From NCBI RefSeq assembly GCF_965219715.1, contig NZ_OZ244785.1, positions 1,426,001-1,490,000 of the forward strand: a DNA stretch of 64,000 bases, written 5' to 3'. The translations under genes and the position numbers were made by a program. Below are positions 25,615-34,272 of the stretch, in pieces; positions within the stretch are counted from its first letter, which is position 1; every line of letters starts with the position of its first letter. Origin of the DNA: Bacterioplanoides sp965219715. GTDB lineage: Bacteria > Pseudomonadota > Gammaproteobacteria > Pseudomonadales > Oceanobacteraceae. The notes below the pieces were generated by a model. The model had not been told where the DNA came from and did no database searches. It saw only the letters and a program-made list of their open reading frames with translations.

Positions 25615-25878
25615 ATGGCTTTTAAGTCTGAAGACGATAAGCAAGCGTACTGGCGCAGAAACATCAGCCTGATGATTAAACTGCTGGTCCTGTGGGCCGT
25701 GGTTTCTTATGGCTTTGGGATTCTGTTACGCGACGTGCTGGATGTGATTCCGGTAGGTGGTGTTGGCCTGGGGTTCTGGTTTGCACAACAAGGTTCCATT
25801 TATGTGTTCCTGTTCATTGTGTTCTTTTACGCCAAGAAAATGCGTGAGCTCGATCGCGAGTTCGGCGTAGACGACTAA
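25615..25878 (+). CDS. DUF4212 symporter small subunit
   Basis: 87 residues, two membrane helices (about 18-40 and 52-75) with the conserved YWRRNISLMIKLLVLWAVVSYGFGILLRDVL. DUF4212 proteins are nearly always encoded just before a VC_2705-type sodium:solute symporter and are thought to be its partner. ATG 25615 follows a strong GAGGAGAGGG site. The next gene is 15 bp downstream. Confidence 0.9.
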   Translation: MAFKSEDDKQAYWRRNISLMIKLLVLWAVVSYGFGILLRDVLDVIPVGGVGLGFWFAQQGSIYVFLFIVFFYAKKMRELDREFGVDD

Positions 25879-25893
25879 TCTGAGGAGCGAATT

Positions 25894-27669
25894 ATGGATC
25901 TGCAAACGTTAACCTATTTGGTTGTTGGTGCGACCTTCGCACTGTATATGGGTATCGCGATTTGGGCGCGTGCCGGAACTACCGGAGAATTCTACGCCGC
26001 TGGCGGTGGTGTTCATCCGATTGCTAACGGTATGGCTACCGGTGCTGACTGGATGTCGGCGGCTTCTTTTATCGGCATGGCCGGTCTGATTGCATTTAAA
26101 GGCTACGACGCTTCCATCTTCCTGATGGGCTGGACTGGTGGTTATGTACTGCTGGCTCTGTGTCTGGCTCCTTACCTGCGTAAGTTTGGTAAGTTCACCG
26201 TGCCTGATTTTATCGGTGATCGTTACTACTCCCGTACTGCCCGTATCGTAGCAGTTGTGTGTTTGATCGTTGCCTCGCTGACCTATGTGATTGGTCAGAT
26301 GAAAGGTATCGGTGTGGCCTTCTCTCGTTTCCTCGACGTTGACTACGCAACTGGTCTGTATGCGGGTATGGGTATCGTATTCTTCTACGCCGTTCTCGGT
26401 GGTATGAAAGGTGTAACTTACACCCAGATCGCTCAATACTGTGTACTGATTTTTGCTTACACCGTTCCTGCGGTATTTATCTCTCTGAACCTGACCGGTA
26501 ACCCTCTGCCACAACTGGGTCTGCTGAGTGACACGGCTGATGGCACACCACTGCTGCTGAAACTTGACCAGACGCTGGTTGATTTAGGTTTTGCTGAATA
26601 CACCGCGCAGAAAGGCGGCACTTTCAACATGCTGATGTACACACTGTCGCTGATGATGGGTACTGCGGGTCTGCCACACGTAATTATCCGTTTCTTCACC
26701 GTACCTAAGGTATCTGACGCACGTACCTCTGCCGGTTGGGCACTGCTGTTTATCGCCATCCTGTACACCACAGCTCCAGCGGTGGGTTCTATGGCTCGTC
26801 TGAACCTGACCAACACCATTCAACACGGTGAAGTGGGTTCTGCTGAAGGTAACCTGGTATACGCAGAACGTCCGGACTGGTTCAAAAACTGGGAGACCAC
26901 AGGTCTGCTGAAGTTTGAAGATAAAAATGGCGACGGTCGTATCCAGTACTACAACGATAAGAACCCTGAGTTCGCTGCCAAAGCTGAAGAGTTCGGCTGG
27001 AAAGGCAACGAAATGACCAAGGTTGACCGTGACATCATGGTTCTGGCGAACCCTGAAATCGCGAACCTGCCTAACTGGGTAATCGCTCTGGTGGCTGCCG
27101 GTGGTCTGGCTGCAGCACTGTCGACCGCTGCGGGCTTACTGTTAGCGATCTCCTCGGCGATCTCGCATGACCTGCTGAAGAGCACCTTTATGCCGCAGAT
27201 TAATGAAAAACAGGAACTGATGGCTGCACGTATCGCCATGGCAGGTGCCATTCTGGTTGCCGGTTACTTAGGTCTCAATCCGCCGGGCTTTGCCGCCCAG
27301 GTAGTGGCACTAGCCTTCGGTCTGGCCGCATCCTCGATCTTCCCGGTACTGATGATGGGTATCTTCAGCACTAAGGTGAATAACACGGGTGCGGTAAGCG
27401 GTATGCTGGTTGGTCTGACTTCAACACTGGTGTATATCTTCACTTACAAAGGCTGGTTCTTCGTATCCGGTACCAACATGCTGGCGAACACTCCGGACAA
27501 CTGGTTCCTGGGTATCGCACCTGAAGCATTCGGTGCGGTAGGTGCGCTGCTGAACTTCGCAACGGCCTTCGTAGTGTCGAATATGACGGCTCCGGTACCT
27601 GAGGATATCCGCCATATGATCGAAGATATTCGTGTACCAAAAGGCGCTGGTGCAGCTCAGGATCACTAA
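25894..27669 (+). CDS. Sodium:solute symporter, VC_2705 type (acetate-type)
   Basis: 591 residues with about 13 helices. GEFYAAGGGVHPIANGMATGADWMSAASFIGMAG and the GLAAALSTAAGLLLAISSAISHDL segment are SSS-family hallmarks, close to ActP but of the DUF4212-linked VC_2705 group, which imports acetate or other short monocarboxylates with sodium. A loop at about 345-355 reads FEDKNGDGRIQYY, an EF-hand-like DxNxDGxI calcium motif. Codon choice is strongly biased compared with neighbours, suggesting high expression. It may recover acetate, including that derived from the PhnX product acetaldehyde (inference). Confidence 0.9.
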   Translation: MDLQTLTYLVVGATFALYMGIAIWARAGTTGEFYAAGGGVHPIANGMATGADWMSAASFIGMAGLIAFKGYDASIFLMGWTGGYVLLALCLAPYLRKFGKFTVPDFIGDRYYSRTARIVAVVCLIVASLTYVIGQMKGIGVAFSRFLDVDYATGLYAGMGIVFFYAVLGGMKGVTYTQIAQYCVLIFAYTVPAVFISLNLTGNPLPQLGLLSDTADGTPLLLKLDQTLVDLGFAEYTAQKGGTFNMLMYTLSLMMGTAGLPHVIIRFFTVPKVSDARTSAGWALLFIAILYTTAPAVGSMARLNLTNTIQHGEVGSAEGNLVYAERPDWFKNWETTGLLKFEDKNGDGRIQYYNDKNPEFAAKAEEFGWKGNEMTKVDRDIMVLANPEIANLPNWVIALVAAGGLAAALSTAAGLLLAISSAISHDLLKSTFMPQINEKQELMAARIAMAGAILVAGYLGLNPPGFAAQVVALAFGLAASSIFPVLMMGIFSTKVNNTGAVSGMLVGLTSTLVYIFTYKGWFFVSGTNMLANTPDNWFLGIAPEAFGAVGALLNFATAFVVSNMTAPVPEDIRHMIEDIRVPKGAGAAQDH

Positions 27670-28084
27670 GATTGTGAGTTAAACCAAACCCAGAAAAGCC
27701 CGGCAGCCGCCGGGTTTTTTTATGCGCATTTTTTATAACCCAATGAAAGATGTAACAAAATCGACACTTGCCAAGCCATAAAAAAGCCAACATAGTGAGG
27801 GAAAGCAAAGGAGATACACTTGACGGCGAACCATGGCTTTATATGGCGTCCGCACAGTATCAGCAGCGGACGTTCTGACACCTGGCAACGACAGCTTCAC
27901 TTTCTGTCGCACCCGGCTTCGCTGTGTTTTCAGCGGCTTTTTATTACTACTCCTCTCTTTTTATCCGACGCCGCGCTCTCTCTGACATCTTTACCGATAC
28001 GCCCTTACGCTTCGCAACCGGATTCCCGCACCACCCTGCTCGCACTTAATCACTCACTCCCCCACCGCCATGGAGAATGACTGT
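27670..28084. other. Intergenic leader before PhoH-like gene
   Basis: 415 bp. After the symporter terminator there is no known RNA motif that I recognise. A TTG at 27820 with a strong AAGGAGAT site opens an 86-codon frame ending at 28080, next to the next gene's start. Its Ser/Pro/Leu-rich sequence has no family features, so it is noted as a possible leader only. Confidence 0.5.
27699..27721 (+). terminator. Terminator of DUF4212-symporter operon
   Basis: CCCGGC-agcc-GCCGGG followed by seven T, 30 bp after the symporter stop. Confidence 0.9.
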
Positions 28085-29464
28085 ATGGCTGCTACCAAGT
28101 CCGCTACCAAACTGTATGTACTCGATACCAATGTATTGATTCACGACCCCCAGGCGATTCTCAATTTTGAGGAGCACCAGGTGGTGATTCCGATGACAGT
28201 ACTGGAGGAACTGGATAAGTTAAAAATGGGCAAAGCGTCGATCGCGACCGATTGCCGTGAAGCCATTCGCCAGATAGACCGGATTATTGGTGATGCGTCG
28301 CCAACCGAGATCGCCAAAGGTGTGCCCATCGTGCGCCCGGACGGCAATGTTCAGGGGCACTTCTCGATATTGCTGGATAATTTCGAGACAAAAAATCAAA
28401 CGCTGCCGAGCCATCTCAACGACAATAAAATCATTAACAGTCTGGTCAGCCTGCAGGAAAAATATCCACGCCGGGATGTGGTGTTAATCACCAAAGACAT
28501 TAATATGCGTCTCAAAGCCCGCGGCTGCGGTGTCGGCGCCCAGGATTACCAGAATGACCAGTTGCTGGACGATGTTTCGTTATTAGAAACCGGCTACCAC
28601 ACCTATGCCGATTCCTTCTGGGACAGCCAGGATCAGGTCGAAACCTTCCATGACGAAACCGGTACTTATCACCGAATTCCATTGAGTAATCTGCCGGAGG
28701 AATTATTTCTTAACCGCTTTATTGTCGATGAAAAAGGATTTATTGCCAAAGTGGTGGCGATGGAGGAAAAAACCGCCGTATTACAGGATTTACCAGCCGA
28801 GCAGTTATTAGGGCAAAGTGTCTGGGGCTTAACGCCACGGGATATTCCCCAGGCCATTGCCCTGAATTTATTACTCGACCCGGATGTCCACCTGGTAACG
28901 CTTACCGGTCAGGCCGGGTCCGGTAAAACTATTCTGGCACTGGCAGCAGCCATAGAAATGACCGTCGCCACCGCCCAATTCCGCCGCATTATTGCGACAA
29001 GAAGTACCCGTGGCCTGGATGAAGACATCGGTTATTTGCCCGGTACCGAAGCAGAAAAGATGGAACCCTGGTTAGGGGCAATTACCGACAACCTGGAGGC
29101 ATTACACAGCGACGATGAGCACTCACCTTCCAGCGTGGATTACATTCTGCAGAAAGTGCCGTTGCAATTTAAATCACTGAACTACATTCGTGGTCGCAGT
29201 TTTCAGCACAGCCTGATTCTGATCGACGAATGTCAGAACCTCACCCCACATCAGATAAAAACCATTATTACCCGCGCCGGAGCCGGCAGTAAGGTGGTGT
29301 GTCTGGGTAACCTGGCACAGATCGATACGCCATACCTGAACCCGATCAGCTCAGGTTTAACTTATCTGATTGAGCGCTTTAAAGAGTTTGATCACGGTGG
29401 CACGGTCCACCTGGAAGGTTCACCAAGGTCAGTGTTGGCGGAATACGCCGAAAACCATCTGTGA
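28085..29464 (+). CDS. PIN-domain plus PhoH-like ATPase
   Basis: 459 residues from ATG 28085; GGAGAATG 6-13 bp upstream favours this over the ATG at 28070. The N-terminal PIN ribonuclease domain starts LYVLDTNVLIHDP, with further acidic residues in LEELDKLK and ITKDINMRLKA. The C-terminal PhoH P-loop domain (about 245-459) has GQAGSGKT (Walker A) and LILIDECQNLTPHQIKTIITRAG (Walker B). This is the YlaK/PhoH2 architecture, where the two domains give an RNA helicase/RNase. It is a single gene here with no antitoxin partner visible. Confidence 0.92.
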   Translation: MAATKSATKLYVLDTNVLIHDPQAILNFEEHQVVIPMTVLEELDKLKMGKASIATDCREAIRQIDRIIGDASPTEIAKGVPIVRPDGNVQGHFSILLDNFETKNQTLPSHLNDNKIINSLVSLQEKYPRRDVVLITKDINMRLKARGCGVGAQDYQNDQLLDDVSLLETGYHTYADSFWDSQDQVETFHDETGTYHRIPLSNLPEELFLNRFIVDEKGFIAKVVAMEEKTAVLQDLPAEQLLGQSVWGLTPRDIPQAIALNLLLDPDVHLVTLTGQAGSGKTILALAAAIEMTVATAQFRRIIATRSTRGLDEDIGYLPGTEAEKMEPWLGAITDNLEALHSDDEHSPSSVDYILQKVPLQFKSLNYIRGRSFQHSLILIDECQNLTPHQIKTIITRAGAGSKVVCLGNLAQIDTPYLNPISSGLTYLIERFKEFDHGGTVHLEGSPRSVLAEYAENHL

Positions 29465-29534
29465 CGGCTGAAATTCCGGCCCAAACTTTGACGATATAAG
29501 AAACGTGAACTATATAATTATAACTATTTAAATT

Positions 29535-29558
29535 TTTCGGGAGCTGAGGCTCCCGAAA
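29535..29558. other. Strong hairpin upstream of exported-protein gene
   Basis: Perfect 10-bp stem TTTCGGGAGC-tgag-GCTCCCGAAA. It lacks a T-run on the plus strand but could end PhoH-gene transcripts poorly, or act in the 5' leader of the gene at 29597. Confidence 0.6.
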
Positions 29559-29596
29559 GTCTGATCAGCCACCTCCGGAGAATCCACGGAAGGCCT

Positions 29597-30007
29597 ATGA
29601 AAGCATTAATCTGTACTGCCTTAATTGCAGCTTCTGCCAACCTGATGGCAGCCGAAAAAATTTACGAACTGGAGTTTGAAACAGACTCGAACTGGACCAG
29701 CCTGGAAATCCGTGATGACGCGGTATTTGTTAACGCACCCGCAGGCCAGAGCATGAATGTAACGGCAAAAGATGGTCTGCGTTCTTACACTACATCACCC
29801 AAAAAGATACACTTGCGCTCACGCACCCGTGGCCTGGTTAATATGAACCTGTTCGTTAAATCAAAAAATAACGTATTAGGTCTGACCATTTGTAAGGGCT
29901 CACCGTCCAGCTACACCTGGATTAAATCGGATCAGTCGAAACAAAAGAGCGACCTGAAGAAAAAAGATCACTGCGAACAAGCAGCACTGGTATTAAACCT
30001 GTTCTGA
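29597..30007 (+). CDS. Hypothetical exported small protein
   Basis: 136 residues from ATG 29597 after GGAAGG. Signal peptide MKALICTALIAASANLMAA; mature part of about 116 residues, Lys-rich, beta-type, with two cysteines (TICKGS and DHCEQ) likely paired. No recognised family. A 24-bp hairpin lies in its leader and a strong terminator follows its stop. Confidence 0.65.
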   Translation: MKALICTALIAASANLMAAEKIYELEFETDSNWTSLEIRDDAVFVNAPAGQSMNVTAKDGLRSYTTSPKKIHLRSRTRGLVNMNLFVKSKNNVLGLTICKGSPSSYTWIKSDQSKQKSDLKKKDHCEQAALVLNLF

Positions 30008-30030
30008 TTAGCACCATATTCTGCAGATAT

Positions 30031-30058
30031 AAAAAAACCGCCAAACGGCGGTTTTTTT
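30031..30058. terminator. Bidirectional terminator
   Basis: AAAAAAACCGCC-aaac-GGCGGTTTTTTT between two convergent genes (stops at 30007 and 30084); serves both strands. Confidence 0.92.
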
Positions 30059-30083
30059 ATATCTGGAATCAGTGCTCGGCTTA

Positions 30084-30554
30084 TTAGCCCACTTTCCAGG
30101 TTTTAACGATTTCAAAACCGTACTCAGCAATCCACTCGTCCAGTTGACGCGGGTTACGCTTAATCTTTTCTACTTTTTCATTGGTTGCTGGATTCTGATA
30201 CAGACCAACCGGCAATTTTGGCTTTGGCAGAGTAGATACTTTTTCTGCTTTAGCGCCACCGCGTGCTTCTTTGGCGATGACTTTTTCAAAGTGCTTCTTA
30301 AGGTTCTTATAGATAGAAGATGGCGCTTCTGCTTTGGCCATACCTACCAGCCATTCTTCAATCTTATCAGCACGGGATACGTACAGCTCTTCTTCGGTCA
30401 GGCTGTTCTGATTACACAGGCGCTTAATCTGAACTTCGAATTCTTTAATACCTTCGAATTTCTTTTCCTGATCAACCTTCAGACGCTCCAGCTCTTCAAT
30501 CTTTTGTTGATGTTGTTGGATTTGCTTATCGATATCGGTGGCAAATACGCTCAC
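30084..30554 (-). CDS. MvaT-like H-NS family xenogeneic silencer
   Basis: 156 residues from GTG 30554 (GAGG upstream). The N-terminal half is coiled coil (IDKQIQQHQQKIEELERLKVDQEKKFEGI, about 8-36), the oligomerisation part of H-NS-type proteins, followed by a basic linker (about 95-113). The C-terminal YQNPATNEKVEKIKRNPRQLDEWIAEYGFEIVKTW closely follows the MvaT DNA-binding domain pattern, YKNPHTGE followed by a basic loop and LKEW..KWG. It would bind AT-rich DNA and silence acquired genes. It is longer than MvaT (about 124) and the loop reads KRNP rather than GGNH. Family call from motif only. Confidence 0.65.
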   Translation of the reverse strand: MSVFATDIDKQIQQHQQKIEELERLKVDQEKKFEGIKEFEVQIKRLCNQNSLTEEELYVSRADKIEEWLVGMAKAEAPSSIYKNLKKHFEKVIAKEARGGAKAEKVSTLPKPKLPVGLYQNPATNEKVEKIKRNPRQLDEWIAEYGFEIVKTWKVG

Positions 30555-30762
30555 TTAAGACCTCAAATATAATAAGTAATAAATAAAACGCTCGCGGCTT
30601 TAATACCGACCCGGTTTTATAGATTGCGATTAACCGCAGAGTGCGGGACTGCAGAGATATTAACGGATATCAGAAATAAGGCAATACAGGGATATTATAT
30701 CGGGATTGATAAGGCGTAAAATTTGGTCAAATACGTCCTATATAAGTAATATCGTTTAAAAA

Positions 30763-31014
30763 TCAGCCAAATAATGTAACCTCATCCCAAACGTCAACCT
30801 GTTTATGTTGCGCATCGCGAACATTTAATTCCATTTTGACCATATCAAATAATTCCCGTAACTCTTCGACCGGTAACGAGCGAAGATTCAGATCGCGAAA
30901 TACTCTTTGTTCAATCAGGCTTTTTTCGAAACAGGATTTGTGGGCAGGGCCGACACCGGATACCGTAATAGGCTCACCGGAAAGGACACTCTGCTGGCAG
31001 TAACAACACTTCAT
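30763..31014 (-). CDS. Small zinc-finger-like protein
   Basis: 83 residues. MKCCYCQQSVLSGEPITVSGVGPAHKSCFEK supplies CxxC plus HxxC, a likely single LIM/ribbon zinc site at the N-terminus. The remainder is helical (LPVEELRELFDMVKMELNV). Function unknown. It lies beside the MvaT-like gene and is followed upstream by a very AT-rich gap to 31273 that holds no gene. Confidence 0.6.
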   Translation of the reverse strand: MKCCYCQQSVLSGEPITVSGVGPAHKSCFEKSLIEQRVFRDLNLRSLPVEELRELFDMVKMELNVRDAQHKQVDVWDEVTLFG

Positions 31015-31273
31015 ATTTATTCCTAAAAACTGATAGTGTGCGATTTTAAGACCGATTAGAAATCAGACAATAGCCGCCAGCGTCAGTCATTCGACAACTG
31101 CACATATTAGCTCAAAACCCGTCGTAACTATTTGTTTTATATGGATTTTTCAATCTATAAAAAAGGATATAAAAATCGTTTCTATTTGTTACTGATTGCA
31201 AATTTGCAATAATTTATAATTTTTGAGAGTGATTAGCCCACATTTAAGTACAAAACAACCATAAAAAGTGGAC

Positions 31274-32410
31274 CTATTTCACATTTTGGACAACGGTATC
31301 CCGATACCCGGTAATGACCTCGATCGTACCCGCCCAGGCCTTATCCAGCAGCGGGTCACCTGAGTCAATCAACAGAGGTCTGCCCTCTAATTCGACCAAC
31401 TTGGTTTTGGTCGAAATCAGGCAGAGGTTCTCTTTACCTAACAGGGTTAAAACCCGGGCGCTGAATTGCTGATTCCCGCGGCCAATAATATGGCCCTGAC
31501 CGCCCATCACACTCAGAATCGCTTTACGCTCAGGATATTGCTCAAATAACGACAATACATCGCTTTCATTAATATCGCTGGCCAACAGTTCGCCATTAAG
31601 CACAGCATCTACGCCAAGCAAGGTGTGCTCAAGTCCAAGATCTTCCATTACGGCTAAGGTAGTTTTTCCGGAGCCGATCAGATAAAGGGTATCCGGGTGA
31701 TCCTCCATATCATCACGAACCTGAGCAGCGATATCGGCCAGCACCAGTTCTTCGGATTCAACCCCACCCTGCTTAACCGCCTGAACAAAATGACCCAGCT
31801 GCGGTACCCGCATTTCACCATAGTGTTTGGCGCGGACAATATTATTGCGAAATGCCTCTTCGTCCAGATCGCGCACTTCAGATTCCTTGATATCCACCAG
31901 CTGCCCCTGAATAAGAGCCGACAGCACTTCGCCGGATGCTGCCGGGCTGACGCCATAAACACCGGAATGAATTTTAACCCCGGCCGGAATACCCAAAACA
32001 GCAATATCCTGTTGATCATGCTCGTGCAGCGCTGCGTAGATGTCTCTGGCGGTGCCATCACCACCGGCAAAAACCAGAATATCAACTCCGGCTTCAGCCA
32101 TCTTCTGCGCTGCCAGCCGGGTATCTGCAGCAGTGGTTCGCTCTGGCGTCAGTTCCAGATCAATTAACTGGTAGTCTAAATCCAACGCGGATAATACGGA
32201 TTCCCCCATATCACCGGGGCAGGTAAGAAAACGGCATTGATGCTTTACCTCAACCAGGCACTGGAGTGCAGCCTGGGTACGCATCATCGCCTTTTGTTCA
32301 GCACCACGACTCATCGCTTCAGCAACAATGGCATCACCATCGCTGCCTTTTAAGCCCACTGCTCCACCAATACCAGCATAAGGATTAATAATCAGGCCAA
32401 AGGTCAGCAT
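31274..32410 (-). CDS. ATP-NAD kinase family protein (AcoX-like)
   Basis: 378 residues from ATG 32410. FGLIINPYAGIGGAVGLKGSDG at the start and LVFAGGDGTARDIYAAL (GGDGT motif, about 118-134) with VLGIPAGVKIHSGVYGVSP identify the ATP-NAD kinase-like family that includes AcoX. The C-terminal half (TLYLIGSGKTTLAVMEDLG, VMGGQGHIIGRGNQQFSARVL) is also typical. Real NAD kinase activity is unproven in this branch, and canonical NadK is a separate protein. Transcribed alone. Confidence 0.8.
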   Translation of the reverse strand: MLTFGLIINPYAGIGGAVGLKGSDGDAIVAEAMSRGAEQKAMMRTQAALQCLVEVKHQCRFLTCPGDMGESVLSALDLDYQLIDLELTPERTTAADTRLAAQKMAEAGVDILVFAGGDGTARDIYAALHEHDQQDIAVLGIPAGVKIHSGVYGVSPAASGEVLSALIQGQLVDIKESEVRDLDEEAFRNNIVRAKHYGEMRVPQLGHFVQAVKQGGVESEELVLADIAAQVRDDMEDHPDTLYLIGSGKTTLAVMEDLGLEHTLLGVDAVLNGELLASDINESDVLSLFEQYPERKAILSVMGGQGHIIGRGNQQFSARVLTLLGKENLCLISTKTKLVELEGRPLLIDSGDPLLDKAWAGTIEVITGYRDTVVQNVK

Positions 32411-32450
32411 ATGGATTGTCGTCCGCAAAAACGACCATTATAACCGGCAA

Positions 32451-32483
32451 AAGAAAACCCGGCGATTGCCGGGTTTTCTTTTT
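32451..32483. terminator. Bidirectional terminator after pldA
   Basis: AAGAAAACCCGGC-gatt-GCCGGGTTTTCTTTTT, 30 to 60 bp after the pldA stop on the minus strand. Confidence 0.9.
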
Positions 32484-32515
32484 AACGGTTTTTTATCCGA
32501 ACAACGATTCGCTCA

Positions 32516-33535
32516 TCAGATCCAATCGGATAACTTAATACCAATACCAAACCGTTCCTGATAGCGGTTGTAATCGATCAGGCTTTCCCCATAACCGTTA
32601 AAATACTGCACATAACCCTTGAGTCGTTTGGTTAACGGGAAGCTCCAGTCCAGCTGCACTGCGCCACGGTTCTCATCGAAGTTGAAATTGTTGCGCGCCA
32701 TTACCGACAGTGTGTGTTTATCCATTACCCGCAGGTAGTAGAGCTCACCAGGACCCATATAATCGTCGATATCCGGGTTATCGTTATCGCTCGGGTCAAA
32801 TGGGTCGCCTTTCCTTTCTTCCGGAATACGCCACCAGGCACGAACTACCCAGATGCTTTTACCAACAACCGAGGCACCTTCGAGGATCAGGCGGTTCCAG
32901 CTACGGGATAATGAACTGGTCTGGCCATTGGATTGATGGTTCAGAGATAAGCCAGCGTGTTCAATCCACTTAATGTGTTTTGGTCGCCATGACAACATCA
33001 GTTCCGGCTCATGATTGGTTTCACGAAATGGCTTGGAGATTTTGTCGTTATACGCCTGCCAGAACGAGCGGTTGGTATAACCCACTTCCAGACGACTGTG
33101 TTTATCCCACAAACCTTCGGCTAATACGTATTTAATGCTGATCTGAAACACAGCTTCAACGTGTTCAAACTCACCTTCCTGACCTTGCTGGCGACCGTCG
33201 CTGACTTCATTAATCAGCCGATCCCACTCCCGATCATCCGGACGAGTCTGATAAGTAAACGGCATCACATAGTTTGGACGATGAGGCAGAAGTACGTGAG
33301 GATTGTCTGCGGCAGCACGCTCGATCTGAATTTTTTCCACCAGCTCAGGTAAATTCCGGAAAGATTCCGGCAGCTCTTCCGGATCAATCACTTCGATTTC
33401 TTCTGTGGTGGTTTTTACATCAGCCTGATTGTCATACCAGTGCTGCTCTTCCTGAGACTGATCCTGCGGCGGGTTTTGTTCTGCGAAAACCTGGCCTGTC
33501 ATTACCAGACTTATCAATAAGATAAGAGGTTTCAT
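32516..33535 (-). CDS. pldA: Outer-membrane phospholipase A1
   Basis: 339 residues: signal peptide to about VFA18, an acidic linker, then a 12-strand barrel. Catalytic residues fit OMPLA: His200 and Ser202 in LNHQSNGQ and Asn214 in SRSWNRL. It hydrolyses misplaced phospholipids in the outer leaflet, needing calcium and dimerisation. The extra 70-residue N-terminal region is longer than in E. coli. Single gene with its own terminator. The C-terminal strand ends GIGIKLSDWI. Confidence 0.92.
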   Translation of the reverse strand: MKPLILLISLVMTGQVFAEQNPPQDQSQEEQHWYDNQADVKTTTEEIEVIDPEELPESFRNLPELVEKIQIERAAADNPHVLLPHRPNYVMPFTYQTRPDDREWDRLINEVSDGRQQGQEGEFEHVEAVFQISIKYVLAEGLWDKHSRLEVGYTNRSFWQAYNDKISKPFRETNHEPELMLSWRPKHIKWIEHAGLSLNHQSNGQTSSLSRSWNRLILEGASVVGKSIWVVRAWWRIPEERKGDPFDPSDNDNPDIDDYMGPGELYYLRVMDKHTLSVMARNNFNFDENRGAVQLDWSFPLTKRLKGYVQYFNGYGESLIDYNRYQERFGIGIKLSDWI

Positions 33536-33658
33536 ACACTATCCTTCAACGTCCGAATTAATGCGCGAATAATAGTTACGAGGCGGCCAATTCGCCAGTA
33601 CGAAACAGTGTGTTGGCCGCTTTCTGCCTACTTCAACCGCACTTTTTTACTAACTGTC

Positions 33659-34108
33659 TTAAACGGCCAGTAAATCGGCTTCAATATAAGGTGTGCGTGC
33701 ATTCTGATATTCGTTTTTACAACACGGACAAATACGAATGTCATTACTTAAAACACGGTTATGTAAATGAATCAGCTTTTGATCATTTTCCCAACAATAC
33801 GAGCAATATGGCTGGCCGTAAGGGCGATTATCAACCGTGCGGTAATAGCCATCGCCGCGACGCTTAACGTTTCCCCGGTACGCCAGTGCTTCAGCCTGTC
33901 GTAACAGCTCTGCATCTTTTTCTTCAATGCTTTCCTGCAACAGCGCCAGCTCCATTTTAGCCACCGATAAATACGCCGTAAGATCGGTAAGATGCTTTTT
34001 CATTTCCATTCGCTCGAGAATAAAATTCGCATCCCGGATTTCCTTACCAATTTCACTGGCTCCGTTAAGACTTCTGAGTACTGCACTGACCTTGCCATAG
34101 CCGGGCAT
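33659..34108 (-). CDS. Hypothetical coiled-coil zinc-ribbon protein
   Basis: 149 residues. The helical N-terminal part (1-75) is followed by YCSYC (about 102-106) and CPCC (about 128-131), a four-Cys zinc ribbon. Similar proteins occur in phages and as lone chromosomal genes; function unknown. The 123 bp to pldA contain an inverted repeat GCGGCCAA (33583-33590) / TTGGCCGC (33613-33620). Confidence 0.6.
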   Translation of the reverse strand: MPGYGKVSAVLRSLNGASEIGKEIRDANFILERMEMKKHLTDLTAYLSVAKMELALLQESIEEKDAELLRQAEALAYRGNVKRRGDGYYRTVDNRPYGQPYCSYCWENDQKLIHLHNRVLSNDIRICPCCKNEYQNARTPYIEADLLAV

Positions 34109-34184
34109 ATCTTTCTCCTGACGACAATTTGACTGATTAACTAAGTTGGGTAGTTACAGCAGGTTTAGTGCCAGATTTCAGGCA

Positions 34185-34224
34185 TAAAAAAACCCACTGC
34201 CTGAGCCAATAAACAGACAGTGGG
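34185..34224 (-). terminator. Terminator of fpr
   Basis: CCCACTG (34193-34199) pairs with CAGTGGG (34218-34224); on the minus strand the stem is followed by TTTTTTT. Confidence 0.8.
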
Positions 34225-34272
34225 ATAAAACTGAAAAACGGTCGTCAGCTGATCACAACTGACTGATCGTGG

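Noticed and set aside
25909..26514. 201-codon minus-strand frame opposite the symporter
   Set aside because: Low-complexity Thr/His/Asn-rich antisense of a highly biased gene.
33583..33620. Inverted repeat sharing CCAATTCGCCAG with attC2
   Set aside because: No RYYYAAC or GTTRRRY boxes at the proper places; likely coincidence or a different hairpin.
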